Shown here: positions 26,436 through 36,271 of the stretch, piece by piece
Numbering within the stretch: position 1 is the stretch's first letter
Layout: every line of letters starts with the position of its first letter
NCBI RefSeq assembly: GCF_003044565.1
Contig: NZ_POXG01000003.1
Coordinates: 248,001-312,000 of the forward strand
Length of the DNA stretch: 64,000 nt
Reading direction: 5' to 3'
Source of the DNA: Neisseria sicca
GTDB lineage: Bacteria; Pseudomonadota; Gammaproteobacteria; Burkholderiales; Neisseriaceae
Made by a program: the position numbers and the translations under genes
The notes under the pieces: model-generated
Database searches by the model: none
Seen by the model: only the letters and a program-made list of their open reading frames with translations
Told to the model about the DNA's origin: nothing

Positions 26436-27761
26436 ATGAATCAGTCAAAACTTCTCAGATGGTCCATTACGGTCGCGCTGGCGGGTTTCCTGTTCGGCTT
26501 CGATACCGTCGTGATTTCCGGCGCGGATCAGGCATTGCAGGAATTGTGGAAAAGCCCGGATTGGTTCCACGGCTTGGTCGTTATGTCATCCGCGCTTTGG
26601 GGTACGGTCATTGGTGCGCTCTTTGGCAGCATACCGACCGACAAATTCGGACGTAAAAAAACGCTGGTCGTCATCGGCGCATTGTATGTCGTCGGTGCGC
26701 TCGGTTCTGCCTTGGTCAACGACCCTTATTCCTTCGCCTTCTTCCGCTTCATCGGCGGCTTGGGTATCGGCGCATCGACCATTGCCGCGCCTGCCTACGT
26801 TACCGAAATCGCACCCGCCGAAAAACGCGGACGCTTGGTGGCGATGTATCAATTCAACATCGTCTTCGGTATCCTGATTGCCTATCTTTCCAACTATATT
26901 TTCTCCGGTCTGAATTTGGGCGAGAACACTTGGCGTTGGATACTGGGCGTGCAAGTCGTCCCTGCCTTGATTTATACGGTCATGGTGTTGAGCATTCCGC
27001 TTTCGCCGCGTTGGTTGGTCATGAAAGGGCGTATCGACGAAGCGCGCAAAGTGCTTGCCCTGGTCAATCCTGATGCGGATATTGAGGAATTGGTCGCCTC
27101 CACCCGCGAAGACAGTGGTAAAAAAGAGAGTCTGTGGTTGAAAAAATACCGCCTGCCTGTTTTGCTGGCATTCCTGATTGCGTTTTTCAACCAAATGTCG
27201 GGCATCAACGCCTTCCTCTACTACGCACCGCGTATTTTTGAAATCGCCGGTTTGGGAAAAAGCGCGGCATTGGGCGGCAGCGTGGGCGTGGGCTTGGTCA
27301 ACCTGATTTTCACGTTTGTCGGCTTGGCGTTAATCGATAAATTCGGACGCCGCCAACTGATGTATATCGGCTCGTTCGGCTACATCATTTCGCTCGGTTT
27401 GGTATCGCTTGCCTTCTTTCTCGGCTGGAAGGGCATGGCGGTTCCGCTCTTTTTCTTCCTCTTTATCGCCGCACACGCCATCGGTCAGGGTACGGTGATT
27501 TGGGTGTTTATCTCCGAAATTTTCCCCAGCCACCTGCGTGCGCAAGGTCAGGCGTTGGGCAGCTCGACCCACTGGGTGCTTGCCGCCGCTATTCCCGCCG
27601 CCATTCCGTTCCTGTTCGGCAGCATCGGGGCGGGTTGGGTATTCGTCTGCTTTACGGCGATGATGGTGTTGCAGCTCGTCTTCGTGATGACGATGATGCC
27701 GGAAACCAAAGGCGTGCCTTTGGAGGAATTGTCCAAATCGCTGATTAAAGAAGATGTTTAA
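26436..27761 (+). CDS. MFS sugar:proton symporter (sugar porter family)
   Basis: A 441-aa transporter with twelve predicted spans. Sugar-porter signatures are present: DKFGRKK after span 2 (near 68), GGLGIGAS (near 109), PAEKRGRLVAMYQ, FGRRQL in the second half and PETKGVPLEEL at the C-terminal end. The family takes up hexoses or pentoses with protons. The substrate, possibly glucose, galactose or xylose, cannot be assigned. No sugar catabolic gene is adjacent. Confidence 0.9.
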   Translation: MNQSKLLRWSITVALAGFLFGFDTVVISGADQALQELWKSPDWFHGLVVMSSALWGTVIGALFGSIPTDKFGRKKTLVVIGALYVVGALGSALVNDPYSFAFFRFIGGLGIGASTIAAPAYVTEIAPAEKRGRLVAMYQFNIVFGILIAYLSNYIFSGLNLGENTWRWILGVQVVPALIYTVMVLSIPLSPRWLVMKGRIDEARKVLALVNPDADIEELVASTREDSGKKESLWLKKYRLPVLLAFLIAFFNQMSGINAFLYYAPRIFEIAGLGKSAALGGSVGVGLVNLIFTFVGLALIDKFGRRQLMYIGSFGYIISLGLVSLAFFLGWKGMAVPLFFFLFIAAHAIGQGTVIWVFISEIFPSHLRAQGQALGSSTHWVLAAAIPAAIPFLFGSIGAGWVFVCFTAMMVLQLVFVMTMMPETKGVPLEELSKSLIKEDV

Positions 27762-27777
27762 ATCGACATGAACGAAA

Positions 27778-27805
27778 AGGTCGTCTGAAAATGTTCAGAC
27801 GACCT
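27778..27805 (+). terminator. DUS hairpin terminator of the sugar transporter
   Basis: Inverted 12-base DUS arms with a 4-base loop and flanking A/T runs, 17 bases beyond the stop. Confidence 0.75.
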
Positions 27806-27830
27806 TTTCCCATCCCGGATTCTACAAAAG

Positions 27831-27868
27831 CAAAAACACCGAAGACCAATCCATCTTCGGTGTTTTTT
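27831..27868 (-). terminator. Terminator of the 4.5S RNA gene
   Basis: Perfect 10-bp stem (ACACCGAAGA / TCTTCGGTGT) with an 8-base loop. T runs occur on both sides, so it can stop transcription of ffs on the minus strand and act as a second stop for the transporter gene. Confidence 0.85.
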
Positions 27869-27978
27869 AATAGGGTGGCGAGCCAGACCCCCGGCACTGA
27901 CGCATCGGAGTGGGCTGCTGGCTTCCGCCCCTGACCCGGTGTTCCGAATTACCATGCGGGGAGACCCGCCGTAAGAGA
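27869..27978 (-). ncRNA. ffs: 4.5S signal recognition particle RNA
   Basis: On the minus strand the sequence contains GGTCAGGGGCGGAAGCCAGC, the SRP-RNA apical region where GGTCAG, GGAAG and AGCAGCC match the Ffh-binding hairpin of bacterial 4.5S RNA. The flanks pair over a long stem (CGGGTC.../...CTGGCTCG region), and total length of about 110 nt is normal. A TATAAT box lies six bases upstream and a strong terminator downstream. The RNA pairs with Ffh to target membrane proteins. Exact ends are estimated from the promoter and terminator. Confidence 0.9.
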
Positions 27979-27983
27979 GTGGC

Positions 27984-28011
27984 ATTATAACTGTTTTACA
28001 GGAAAACTCAA
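27984..28011 (-). promoter_or_regulatory. Promoter of ffs
   Basis: Minus strand: -35 TTGAGT (28006-28011), 16-base spacer, perfect -10 TATAAT (27984-27989). Confidence 0.8.
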
Positions 28012-28056
28012 GCGCGGCGGCGTCAAAGGTCGTCTGAAAAGTCTTTTTACCCTAAA

Positions 28057-28068
28057 ATTGTCAACAAT
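28057..28068. promoter_or_regulatory. Palindromic operator ATTGTCAACAAT upstream of the hydroxyacid dehydrogenase gene
   Basis: The arms ATTGT and ACAAT are a perfect inverted repeat around two central bases. The identical 12-mer (reverse complement) occurs at 37740-37751 before the DUF3360 transporter gene. The shape is typical of GntR/FadR-family operators. It lies about 90 bases before the predicted transcription start, which would suit an activator or a distal operator. Confidence 0.5.
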
Positions 28069-28118
28069 ATCTGCCTTTTTGAAAATTATTCCTATTGAAA
28101 CATTTTTCGCCTTTTCCG

Positions 28119-28147
28119 TTGAAAAACATCGGAATTTAAACTACATT
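28119..28147 (+). promoter_or_regulatory. Predicted promoter of the hydroxyacid dehydrogenase gene
   Basis: -35 TTGAAA (28119-28124), 17-base spacer, -10 TACATT (28142-28147), about 155 bases before the start codon. Confidence 0.45.
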
Positions 28148-28303
28148 ATCGCTTTTCCCACGAGTTGTCTGATTGTTTTAAAAATCATTTTAATTTCGTT
28201 GAAGATGCACTTTCAGACGACCTTTTCATAAAAATACGGCGAAATCATGCCGCAGCTTTCCGCAGTTTCGCCGTACCAATAATCATACGGACACACCGCC
28301 ACC

Positions 28304-31300
28304 ATGACCACGACTACCGCCCCGCAGCGTATTCGGGAAATTCCCTACAACTATACTTCCTACACCGACCGCGAAATCGTCATCCGCCTGTTGGGCGATG
28401 AGGCGTGGCAGATTCTGCAGGACTTGCGCGGACAGCGCAGGACGGGGCGTTCGGCGCGGATGTTGTTTGAAGTGTTGGGCGATATTTGGGTGGTCGTGCG
28501 CAATCCGTATCTGGTCGATGATTTGCTGGAGCATCCGAAACGCCGCGCCGCGCTGGTGCGGGAAATGCGCCACCGGTTGAACGAAATCCGCAAACGCCGC
28601 GACGACAATCCGCAAGTCGATGTATTGGTGGCGGCGGCGGAAAAGGCGGTCGAGCGTTTTGACGGCAGTTTTGACGAAACGCGCCAAAAGCGGCGGCAGA
28701 TTTTGGAGCGTTTGAGCAAAATCACCAAGCCGCACAATATCATGTTCGACGGGCTGGCGCGGGTAACGCACGTTACCGATGCGACCGACTGGCGCGTCGA
28801 ATATCCGTTTGTCGTCGTCAATCCCGATACGGAAGCGGAAATCGCGCCCTTGGTGCGCGCCTTAATTGAGCTGGATTTGGTCATTATCCCGCGCGGCGGC
28901 GGCACGGGTTATACCGGCGGCGCCGTGCCTTTGGATGCCATGAGCGCGGTCATCAATACGGAAAAGCTGGACAAGCATCGCGGCGTCGAATTTGTCGAAC
29001 TGGCAGGTTTGGACGGCAAACATCCGATTATCCATTGCGGCGCGGGTGTGGTAACGCGACGGGTGGAAGAAACCGCGCATCAGGCGGGTTTGGTGTTCGC
29101 CGTCGATCCGACTTCCGCCGACGCGTCCTGCGTGGGCGGCAATGTGGCGATGAACGCGGGCGGCAAAAAAGCCGTGTTGTGGGGGACGGCGTTGGACAAC
29201 CTCGCCTACTGGCAGATGGTCAACCCGCAGGGCGAATGGCTGCGCATCGAGCGCGTGCGCCACAATTTCGGCAAAATCCACGACGAAGAAACTGCCGTGT
29301 TCGACGTTCACACGCTGGATTCAGACGGCCGCAATATCGTTAAAACCGAACGCTTGGAAATCCCCGGCCACAAATTCCGCAAAGTCGGTTTGGGCAAAGA
29401 CGTTACCGACAAATTCTTGAGCGGCCTGCCCGGCGTGCAGAAAGAAGGCACGGACGGCATCATCACCAGCGTCGCCTTCGTGTTGCATATAATGCCGAAA
29501 CACACGCGCACCGTGTGTATGGAGTTTTTCGGTACGGTCGCCACCGCTACGCCGTCCATCGTCGAAATCCGCGATTTCCTGCTCGCCCACGACAGCGTGC
29601 GGCTGGCGGGTTTGGAACATTTGGACTGGCGTTATGTCCGCGCCGTCGGCTACGCCACCAAAGCGGCAGGCAAGGGGCGACCGAAAATGGTCTTGCTGGC
29701 GGACGTGGTTTCAGACGACGAAGCCGCCGTAGAGGCAGCCGCCGAACACATCTGCGAACTTGCCCGCGCCCGCGACGGCGAAGGCTTTATCGCCGTGTCG
29801 CCCGAAGCGCGCAAAACCTTCTGGCTCGACCGCAGCCGCACCGCCGCCATCGCCAAACACACCAACGCCTTTAAAATCAACGAAGACGTAGTGATTCCGC
29901 TGGAGCGGCTGGGCGAGTATTCGGACGGTATCGAACGCATCAACATCGAGCTTTCCATCCAAAACAAACTCACTCTGTGCGCCGCATTGGAGCAATATCT
30001 TTCGGGCAAGCTCCCTATCGACAAAATGGGCACGGACCTGCCGACTGCCGAACTTTTGGGCGAACGCGGCAAACACGCCCTTGCCCACGTTTCCGCCGTT
30101 AAAGAGCGTTGGGACTGGTTGCTCGCCCATCTGGACACGCCGCTTGCCGACTACAAAGCCCGCTACGGCGCAGCCGTCCATGCCGCGCCCGAAGCCAAAG
30201 ACGACGAGAGCTGTTTCACCGCATTCCGCGACTTCCGCCTGCGCGTTTCCGTCAAAGACGACGTAATGAAACCACTCGCCGAAATCTTCAGCGGCAAAAC
30301 CGACACCAAAATCATCGAAGGCTTGGGCAAAATCCACGCCAAAACCGTACGCGGTCGCGTCTTCGTCGCCCTGCACATGCACGCCGGCGACGGCAACGTC
30401 CACACCAACATCCCCGTCAATTCAGACGACGCCCAAATGCTTCAGACCGCCTACCGCTCGGTCGAACGCATCATGAAAATCGCCCGCTCGCTAGGCGGTG
30501 TGATTTCCGGCGAACACGGCATCGGCATCACCAAGCTCGAATTTCTGACCGATGAAGATTTGCAGCCGTTTTGGGACTACAAAAACCAAGTCGATCCAAA
30601 GCATACCTTCAACCGTCACAAACTGATGAAAGGCTCGGACCTGCGCAACGCCTACACGCCGTCTTTCGAGCTTTTGGGCGCGGAATCGCTGATTATGGAA
30701 AAATCAGACCTCGGCACCATCGCCGATTCCGTCAAAGACTGCCTGCGCTGCGGCAAATGCAAACCCGTCTGCTCCACCCACGTCCCGCGTGCCAACCTGC
30801 TGTACAGCCCGCGCAACAAAATCCTCGGCGTGGGGCTGTTGACCGAAGCCTTTTTATACGAAGAACAAACCCGCCGCGGCGTTTCCATCAAACATTTCGA
30901 AGAACTCATGGACATCGGCGACCACTGCACCGTGTGCCACCGCTGCGTCAAACCCTGCCCCGTCAACATCGACTTCGGCGACGTAACCGTAGCCATCCGC
31001 AACTACCTTGCCGACTCCGGCCACAAACGCTTCGCCCCCGCCGCATCGATGGGTATGGCATTCCTGAACGCTACCGGCCCGAAAACCATCAAAGCCCTGC
31101 GCGCCGCCATGATACAAACCGGTTTCCCCGCGCAGAACTTCGCTTACAAAATCGGCAAACTGCTGCCCGTCGGCACCAAAAAACAAAAAGCCGAACCCAA
31201 AGCCACCGTCGGCACCGCACCGGTCAAAGAACAAATCATCCACTTCATCAACCGTCCTTTGCCCAAAAGCGTACCCGCCAAAACACCACGCTCCATGCTC

Positions 31301-32137
31301 GGCATCGAAGACGACAAAAGCATCCCCATCATCCGCAATCCCGCCGCGCCTGAAGATGCCGAAGCCGTGTTCTACTTCCCCGGCTGCGGTTCTGAGCGCC
31401 TGTTCAGCCAAATCGGACTCGCCGTCCAAGCCATGCTCTGGCACGTCGGCGTACAAACCGTCCTGCCGCCAGGTTATATGTGTTGCGGCTATCCGCAGGA
31501 CGCGGGCGGCAACAAAGCAAAAGCCGAGCAAATGAGCACCAACAACCGCGTCGCCTTCCACCGCATGGCGAACACCCTCAACTACCTCGACATCAAAACC
31601 GTTGTCGTCAGTTGCGGCACCTGCTACGACCAGCTCGAAAAATACCGCTTTGAAGAAATCTTCCCCAGCTGCCGCATCATCGACATCCACGAATACCTGC
31701 TCGAAAAAGGCGTGCAACTGAACGGCGTGAAAGGTCAGCAATACCTCTACCACGACCCCTGCCACACGCCCATCAAAACCATGAACGCCACCCAAATGGC
31801 AAGCAGCCTCATGGGGCAGAAAGTCGTCTTAAGCGACCGCTGCTGCGGCGAATCCGGCATGTTTGCCGTCAAACGGCCCGACATCGCCACCCAAGTCAAA
31901 TTCCGCAAACAGGAAGAAATCGAGAAAAACCTCAAAGAGCTGCCGCAGGGCGAACCCGTCAAAATGCTCACCTCCTGCCCCGCCTGCCTGCAAGGTCTGA
32001 GCCGCTACGCCGACGACAACCACATGCCCGCCGACTATATCGTCATCGAAATGGCGAAACATATTCTCGGCGAAAACTGGCTGGACGAGTTTGTGAAAAA
32101 AGCCAACAATGGCGGCGTGGAGAAAGTGTTGCTGTAA
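28304..32137 (+). CDS. FAD-linked 2-hydroxyacid dehydrogenase fused to a ferredoxin/CCG module (DUF3683, YdiJ-like)
   Basis: A 1277-aa protein. Order: N-terminal DUF3683 region (about 1-150); FAD-binding PCMH domain with [14 protein letters not shown] near 196; FAD-oxidase C-terminal domain to about 780; two 4Fe-4S clusters beginning near C813 ([11 protein letters not shown]) and C875 ([11 protein letters not shown]); two CCG domains near 1060 ([10 protein letters not shown]) and 1180 (CCGESGMF). This layout is that of YdiJ/GlpC-fused dehydrogenases, which oxidise D-2-hydroxyacids such as D-lactate or D-2-hydroxyglutarate and pass electrons to the respiratory chain. The exact substrate is not known. 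It stands alone, with an operator-like palindrome upstream. Confidence 0.88.
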   Translation: MTTTTAPQRIREIPYNYTSYTDREIVIRLLGDEAWQILQDLRGQRRTGRSARMLFEVLGDIWVVVRNPYLVDDLLEHPKRRAALVREMRHRLNEIRKRRDDNPQVDVLVAAAEKAVERFDGSFDETRQKRRQILERLSKITKPHNIMFDGLARVTHVTDATDWRVEYPFVVVNPDTEAEIAPLVRALIELDLVIIPRGGGTGYTGGAVPLDAMSAVINTEKLDKHRGVEFVELAGLDGKHPIIHCGAGVVTRRVEETAHQAGLVFAVDPTSADASCVGGNVAMNAGGKKAVLWGTALDNLAYWQMVNPQGEWLRIERVRHNFGKIHDEETAVFDVHTLDSDGRNIVKTERLEIPGHKFRKVGLGKDVTDKFLSGLPGVQKEGTDGIITSVAFVLHIMPKHTRTVCMEFFGTVATATPSIVEIRDFLLAHDSVRLAGLEHLDWRYVRAVGYATKAAGKGRPKMVLLADVVSDDEAAVEAAAEHICELARARDGEGFIAVSPEARKTFWLDRSRTAAIAKHTNAFKINEDVVIPLERLGEYSDGIERINIELSIQNKLTLCAALEQYLSGKLPIDKMGTDLPTAELLGERGKHALAHVSAVKERWDWLLAHLDTPLADYKARYGAAVHAAPEAKDDESCFTAFRDFRLRVSVKDDVMKPLAEIFSGKTDTKIIEGLGKIHAKTVRGRVFVALHMHAGDGNVHTNIPVNSDDAQMLQTAYRSVERIMKIARSLGGVISGEHGIGITKLEFLTDEDLQPFWDYKNQVDPKHTFNRHKLMKGSDLRNAYTPSFELLGAESLIMEKSDLGTIADSVKDCLRCGKCKPVCSTHVPRANLLYSPRNKILGVGLLTEAFLYEEQTRRGVSIKHFEELMDIGDHCTVCHRCVKPCPVNIDFGDVTVAIRNYLADSGHKRFAPAASMGMAFLNATGPKTIKALRAAMIQTGFPAQNFAYKIGKLLPVGTKKQKAEPKATVGTAPVKEQIIHFINRPLPKSVPAKTPRSMLGIEDDKSIPIIRNPAAPEDAEAVFYFPGCGSERLFSQIGLAVQAMLWHVGVQTVLPPGYMCCGYPQDAGGNKAKAEQMSTNNRVAFHRMANTLNYLDIKTVVVSCGTCYDQLEKYRFEEIFPSCRIIDIHEYLLEKGVQLNGVKGQQYLYHDPCHTPIKTMNATQMASSLMGQKVVLSDRCCGESGMFAVKRPDIATQVKFRKQEEIEKNLKELPQGEPVKMLTSCPACLQGLSRYADDNHMPADYIVIEMAKHILGENWLDEFVKKANNGGVEKVLL

Positions 32138-32472
32138 GGTTTGTATGGTTTTCAGACGACCCCGAAGGTCGTCTGAAACTATCATTCAAGAAATCGGCGG
32201 ATACGATTGGGAAGGATAGGGGAAGCGGTCATGTTTTGGTTCTGCCTTCAATCCATGTTTCGAAACAATCCATTCCCGATTTTCAGACGACCTCTACGTT
32301 TTAAGCAGATAAAATCCTATCCCTTCTTCAACACTTTTTGACTATGAAAAAAGGTCGTCTGAAAACCTTAAATCAGGATTTTCAGACGACCTTTTATTTG
32401 ACGGATAAGGACATTATCGAAACCGCGTTTGTCGAAGCAGTTTCAGACGACCTTTTTCAATAGGGCAGACCC
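32138..32472. other. Intergenic stretch with six DUS copies
   Basis: Six copies of the 10-base DUS core occur in 335 bases, in both orientations (near 32150, 32166, 32279, 32352, 32380, 32441). The pair at 32352-32392 forms a terminator. The first pair is inverted in the opposite order. No gene or other structure is seen. The density is well above the rest of the window. Confidence 0.7.
32352..32392. terminator. DUS hairpin between convergent genes
   Basis: AGGTCGTCTGAAAACCT and a near-perfect inverted copy with flanking A and T runs; able to serve the dehydrogenase (plus) and stress protein (minus) genes. Confidence 0.7.
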
Positions 32473-32937
32473 TTATGCTTCTTCCGCTTTGCTGCGGATA
32501 ATCAGAAGCGGCAGGTGGCTTTGGCGCATCACGGTTTCGGCGAAGCTGCCCATCAGGAGATGCATCAGACCGGTGCGGCCGTGTGTGCCGAGTACCAGCA
32601 GGTCGGCACCGTTTTCATCGGCATAATCGACCAAATCCTGCGCCATTTCGCGTGCACCTTTGTTGGCGACTAGCAGGTGTTTGACGATGTTTTCCACGCC
32701 GTTTTCACGGGCGCTTTTTTCGGCGAAGTCCAAGACCTCGTTGCCTTGGGCGACGGCGGCGGCTTCGTAGCTTTCGTGTTGCAGGAATTCGGGGGCGAGC
32801 GCCATGTATTCGGCGGGATTGGCGACGTGTACCAAAGTCAGGCGGGCTTTGTTGACGCTTGCCAACTCGGCGGCGTGTTTCAGGGCGTTGAGGGAAGTTT
32901 CGCTGCCGTCAACGGCTACAACCAGATGTTTGTACAT
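32473..32937 (-). CDS. Universal stress protein (UspA family)
   Basis: A 154-aa single-domain Usp. It begins MYKHLVVAVDGSETS, and the ATP-type loop GTHGRTGLMHLLMGSFAE near 127-144 (G-x2-G-x9-G-S) is present, so it is of the nucleotide-binding type. The start follows AAAAAGGAGAATGAAC, a good ribosome site. Single-gene unit. Confidence 0.93.
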   Translation of the reverse strand: MYKHLVVAVDGSETSLNALKHAAELASVNKARLTLVHVANPAEYMALAPEFLQHESYEAAAVAQGNEVLDFAEKSARENGVENIVKHLLVANKGAREMAQDLVDYADENGADLLVLGTHGRTGLMHLLMGSFAETVMRQSHLPLLIIRSKAEEA

Positions 32938-33130
32938 AGTTCATTCTCCTTTTTGCGCCGCAGGCGGCACTTTGTTGGATGCGGTTGGGAAGGGTCCGAT
33001 ATGAAACGATTATAGACTCTTTCGGGCTGCTGCAACAGTCCGGCTGCTTTCCAGTATAATATGCGCCGGATTCCTCCGCAGCGTTTTCCGTTGATTTTCA
33101 TTCATTTATTGACATATCACAAGGTTGGGT

Positions 33131-33907
33131 ATGAACGACACCGTTTTTCTTCCTTCGCGCCGTTTCGGCGGTATTGCCAGACTCTACGGAGATGAAGCAC
33201 TGGAGCGGTTTTCGCGCGCGCACGTCTGCGTGGTCGGCGTGGGCGGGGTAGGCTCTTGGGCAGTGGAGGCTTTGGCGCGGACGGGCATCGGTCGTTTGAC
33301 CTTGATTGATTTGGACAACGTCGCCGAGTCCAATGTCAACCGCCAATTGCACGCTTTGACCGATGATTTCGGCAAGGCGAAGGTAACGGCGTTGCGCGAA
33401 CGCATTGCCCAAATCAATCCGCAATGCGAAGTGGAGGAAATCGAGGATTTTGTGACGGAAGACAATCTGGAAACGCTTTTCAGACGACCTTTCGACTTTG
33501 TGATTGACGCGATAGACCAAGTACGCGTCAAGGCAGCGATGGCGGCTTATTTTGTGCAACACAAACAGCCGTTTATCCTAAGCGGCGGCGCGGGCGGACA
33601 GAAAAATCCGGCGTTGATTCAGACCGCCGATTTGAGCCGCGTGACTCACGACCCGCTGCTTGCCAACCTGCGCTACACCTTGCGCAAACGCTACGGCTTC
33701 AGCCGCGATACCAAAGAAAAAATGCGCGTACCGTGCGTGTTCTCGACTGAAAACATTACGCCGCCGCAATCGGGCGAAGCGTGTTCGACCGATACCGCGC
33801 CGCAAGGGTTGTCCTGCGCGGGCTATGGGGCGAGTATGCTGGTGACGGCTTCGTTCGGTCTGTATTGCGCACAGGCGGCGGTAGAACATATTGCGGGACG
33901 GAAGTGA
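33131..33907 (+). CDS. tcdA: tRNA threonylcarbamoyladenosine dehydratase TcdA
   Basis: A 258-aa E1-like enzyme that cyclises t6A37 to ct6A in ANN-decoding tRNAs using ATP. The nucleotide loop GVGGVG is at 36-41, the adenylation-type RQLHAL near 70, and the C-terminal SCAGYGASM is typical of TcdA/CsdL. It starts at ATG 33131; the frame also offers TTG at 33125, which is not preferred. Stop and next start are two bases apart (TGAGATG), so the downstream membrane gene is co-transcribed. Confidence 0.93.
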   Translation: MNDTVFLPSRRFGGIARLYGDEALERFSRAHVCVVGVGGVGSWAVEALARTGIGRLTLIDLDNVAESNVNRQLHALTDDFGKAKVTALRERIAQINPQCEVEEIEDFVTEDNLETLFRRPFDFVIDAIDQVRVKAAMAAYFVQHKQPFILSGGAGGQKNPALIQTADLSRVTHDPLLANLRYTLRKRYGFSRDTKEKMRVPCVFSTENITPPQSGEACSTDTAPQGLSCAGYGASMLVTASFGLYCAQAAVEHIAGRK

Positions 33908-33908
33908 G

Positions 33909-34379
33909 ATGAACCGATTTTTTAAAGCCTATTTTATCAGTAGCCTGATTTATGCGGTTGCCTTCGGTTTGCTGATGTACGGTGTCGGTTTGCTGTTTTC
34001 AGGATTCGAATGTTTTGATATTGACGCTGACAATGAACAGTATGCAGAGTATTGTTCAAGAGCTCATGAAATGTCGGCTTTTGAGAAAGTGTCTTTGAAG
34101 TTTTTCTTCTTTCCGTTTTTATCTGTGATGTTATTGTCCCTACTCAATGCCGGCATTATGAAGTGGGCCAAACGCTGTACAACTTCGACGACTCTTGCCT
34201 TGCCTATTATCGAATGGTTGATTGTTTGGTTTGTTTTTTTACTGTGGGAGTGGAGTAGTCTGTATAGTTGGACGTCAATAGGAGGACTTCTTTTTTTCGG
34301 ATTGCCTGTTTATGGCATGGCAGCAGTTCAAGCCCTGAGTGTGTTGGTCTTTTCTGCAAATGCCAATCAGAAAATTTGA
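33909..34379 (+). CDS. Small membrane protein, first of a tandem paralogous pair
   Basis: A 156-aa protein with about four predicted spans. It shares MNRFFKAYFI-(S/A)-SLIYAV-x-FG with the next gene and the internal S-L-L-(N/H)-A-x-I-M-K-W-x-K-R-C motif near 85-97. It is coupled to tcdA by a one-base gap. An extra loop with acidic residues and two cysteines lies near 35-55. No family name is recognised. Composition is AT-rich. Confidence 0.7.
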   Translation: MNRFFKAYFISSLIYAVAFGLLMYGVGLLFSGFECFDIDADNEQYAEYCSRAHEMSAFEKVSLKFFFFPFLSVMLLSLLNAGIMKWAKRCTTSTTLALPIIEWLIVWFVFLLWEWSSLYSWTSIGGLLFFGLPVYGMAAVQALSVLVFSANANQKI

Positions 34380-34429
34380 TGTGGGTTTAAGCCTTTTGAA
34401 ATTTATTTTTTCAGACGACCTTTTTGCTT

Positions 34430-34888
34430 ATGAACCGATTTTTTAAAGCCTATTTTATTGCCAGTCTGATTTATGCGGTGTGGTTCGGCGTGTTGATGTA
34501 TGCCGTCGATCCGATGTTTGGCGCAATGGGATGCGACATGCAGTCAGGCGATTATTTGTGTTTTCAGGACGGCTATCCGCGGTCGTTTACCAATTTCCTT
34601 TATCCTTTCCTGTCCGTTCCGATATTCAGCCTTTTGCACGCTGCCATCATGAAGTGGCGCAAACGCTGCTCAGTCGGGATGATTTGGTTTTTGGTCGGCT
34701 GCGAATGGCTGCTATTGTCGGCTTGGATAATCGCGATGCTGGCACGCGATGGCTTTGTGTTTTCCCGCGATGCCGTTACGGTGCTGACCGGTTCGTTTTT
34801 CGCCGTTTTGCCGCTGCTGGGCATGGCGTTGGCGCAAACGCTTGCTATCGCCATCGCTTCTTTGAAAAGCCAACGCAAAAAAGGCTGA
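34430..34888 (+). CDS. Small membrane protein, second of the tandem paralogous pair
   Basis: A 152-aa, four-span protein paralogous to the preceding one, from which it is separated by 50 bases containing a DUS. The shared N-terminus fixes the start at 34430. It is more GC-rich than its sister, suggesting an old duplication or separate origins. Function unknown. Confidence 0.7.
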   Translation: MNRFFKAYFIASLIYAVWFGVLMYAVDPMFGAMGCDMQSGDYLCFQDGYPRSFTNFLYPFLSVPIFSLLHAAIMKWRKRCSVGMIWFLVGCEWLLLSAWIIAMLARDGFVFSRDAVTVLTGSFFAVLPLLGMALAQTLAIAIASLKSQRKKG

Positions 34889-34945
34889 TTTTTGTTTTGC
34901 CGCACTCGTTTTGGCGAACCCCGCTGTGTTTTCAGACGACCCCGT

Positions 34946-35102
34946 TATAGCGGATTAAATTTAAATCAGGACAAGGCGACGAAGCCGCAGACAGTACAGA
35001 TAGTACGGAACCGATTCACTTGGTGCTTCAGCACCTTAGAGAATCGTTCTCTTTGAGCTAAGGCGAGGCAACGCCGTACTGGTTTAAAGTTAATTCACTA
35101 TA
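34946..35102 (+). repeat. Correia element (full length)
   Basis: 157 bp with TATAGCGGATTAA at the left and TTAATTCACTATA at the right, so each arm has one or two changes. It ends 46 bases before scpA. Confidence 0.94.
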
Positions 35103-35148
35103 TTGATTAACCACCCATCGAACCTAATAAGAAAAAGCTCCTCTAATC

Positions 35149-36039
35149 ATGCCTTCAGAACACCTTATCTCTCCCGCTGCGGCAACGTCGTCTGAACACA
35201 CGGTCGCGTGGGTATTCGGTCAGCCCGTTACCGATTTGCCGCAGGATTTGTTTATTCCGCCCGATGCTTTGAAGGTTGTCTTAAGCAGTTTCCAAGGGCC
35301 GTTGGATTTGCTGCTTTACCTGATCCGCAAACAGAATATCGACGTTCTCGATATTCCGATGGTGAAGATTACCGAGCAATATCTGCACTATATCGCCCAA
35401 ATGGAAGCGTATCAGTTTGATTTGGCGGCGGAATATCTCTTGATGGCGGCGATGCTGATTGAAATCAAATCGCGCCTGCTGCTGCCGCGTCCCGAAGAGG
35501 TCGAGGATGAGGAGGCGGATCCGCGTGCCGAGCTGGTGCGCCGTCTTTTGGCTTACGAACAGATGAAGCTGGCGGCGCAGGGTTTGGATGCGTTGCCGCG
35601 CGCAGGACGGGATTTTGCTTGGGCGTATCTGCCGTTGGAAATCGCAGTTGAGGCGAAGCTGCCGGAGGTGTATGTCGCCGATTTGACGCAGGCGTGGCTG
35701 GGCATTTTGTCACGGGCGAAACATACGCGCAGCCATGAAGTGATTCAGGAAACCATTTCCGTGCGCGCGCAGATGACGGCGGTTTTACGTCGTCTGAACG
35801 AGAGCGGGATATGCAAATTCAGCGATTTGTTCAAGCCGGAGCAGGGCGCGGCGTATGTGGTCGTCAATTTCATCGCGCTGTTGGAGCTTGCCAAAGAAGG
35901 TTTGGTCCGCATCGTCCAGCCGGACAGCTACGGCGAAATCGAAATCAGCCTGAAACAGGAAAATTTAGAACGTCCGGAAGCGGAAGAGGCTGTTTCAGAC
36001 GACCCCTCCGACGACTTTGAAGGCGAAACGGCTTTATAA
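35149..36039 (+). CDS. scpA: Segregation and condensation protein A
   Basis: A 296-aa kleisin that joins Smc and ScpB in chromosome condensation. The ScpA core starts VLSSFQGPLDLLLYLIRKQNIDVLDIPMVKI, the standard N-terminal Smc-binding signature, and a winged-helix domain with FSDLFK lies near 222. The N-terminal 40 residues are an extension. No scpB lies near. It is flanked on both sides by Correia elements. Confidence 0.95.
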   Translation: MPSEHLISPAAATSSEHTVAWVFGQPVTDLPQDLFIPPDALKVVLSSFQGPLDLLLYLIRKQNIDVLDIPMVKITEQYLHYIAQMEAYQFDLAAEYLLMAAMLIEIKSRLLLPRPEEVEDEEADPRAELVRRLLAYEQMKLAAQGLDALPRAGRDFAWAYLPLEIAVEAKLPEVYVADLTQAWLGILSRAKHTRSHEVIQETISVRAQMTAVLRRLNESGICKFSDLFKPEQGAAYVVVNFIALLELAKEGLVRIVQPDSYGEIEISLKQENLERPEAEEAVSDDPSDDFEGETAL

Positions 36040-36123
36040 GCTTCAAGTTTGAACGTGAAGCAAAACAGAATGTCCCATCTGCGGCAATCGACCGCACAGG
36101 AATCACGCTTGGCAAGCCCATAC

Positions 36124-36230
36124 TATAGTGGATTAAATTTAAATCAGGACAAGGCGACGAAGCCGCAGACAGTACAGATAGTACGGCAAGGCGAGGTAAC
36201 GCCGTACTGGTTTAAAGTTAATCCACTATA
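36124..36230 (+). repeat. Correia element (short form, 107 bp)
   Basis: Both terminal repeats, central segment missing. It ends 41 bases before brnQ and so lies in the brnQ promoter region. Confidence 0.93.
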
Positions 36231-36271
36231 ATTTGAATCAATAGTCTTTTATAACCCAATAGGTACGTTTT

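Noticed and set aside
27869..27980. Conserved-looking non-coding block considered as a further miniature element
   Set aside because: It has a promoter, terminator and SRP RNA loop on the minus strand and no TATAG-type ends.
30854..31795. 313-codon minus-strand frame within the hydroxyacid dehydrogenase gene
   Set aside because: Shadow of a well-conserved Fe-S/CCG region; no ribosome site or family match.
36049..36231. 60-codon frame running into a Correia element after scpA
   Set aside because: Its second half is the repeat itself; the same peptide would appear at other element copies (for example near 51800-51960).
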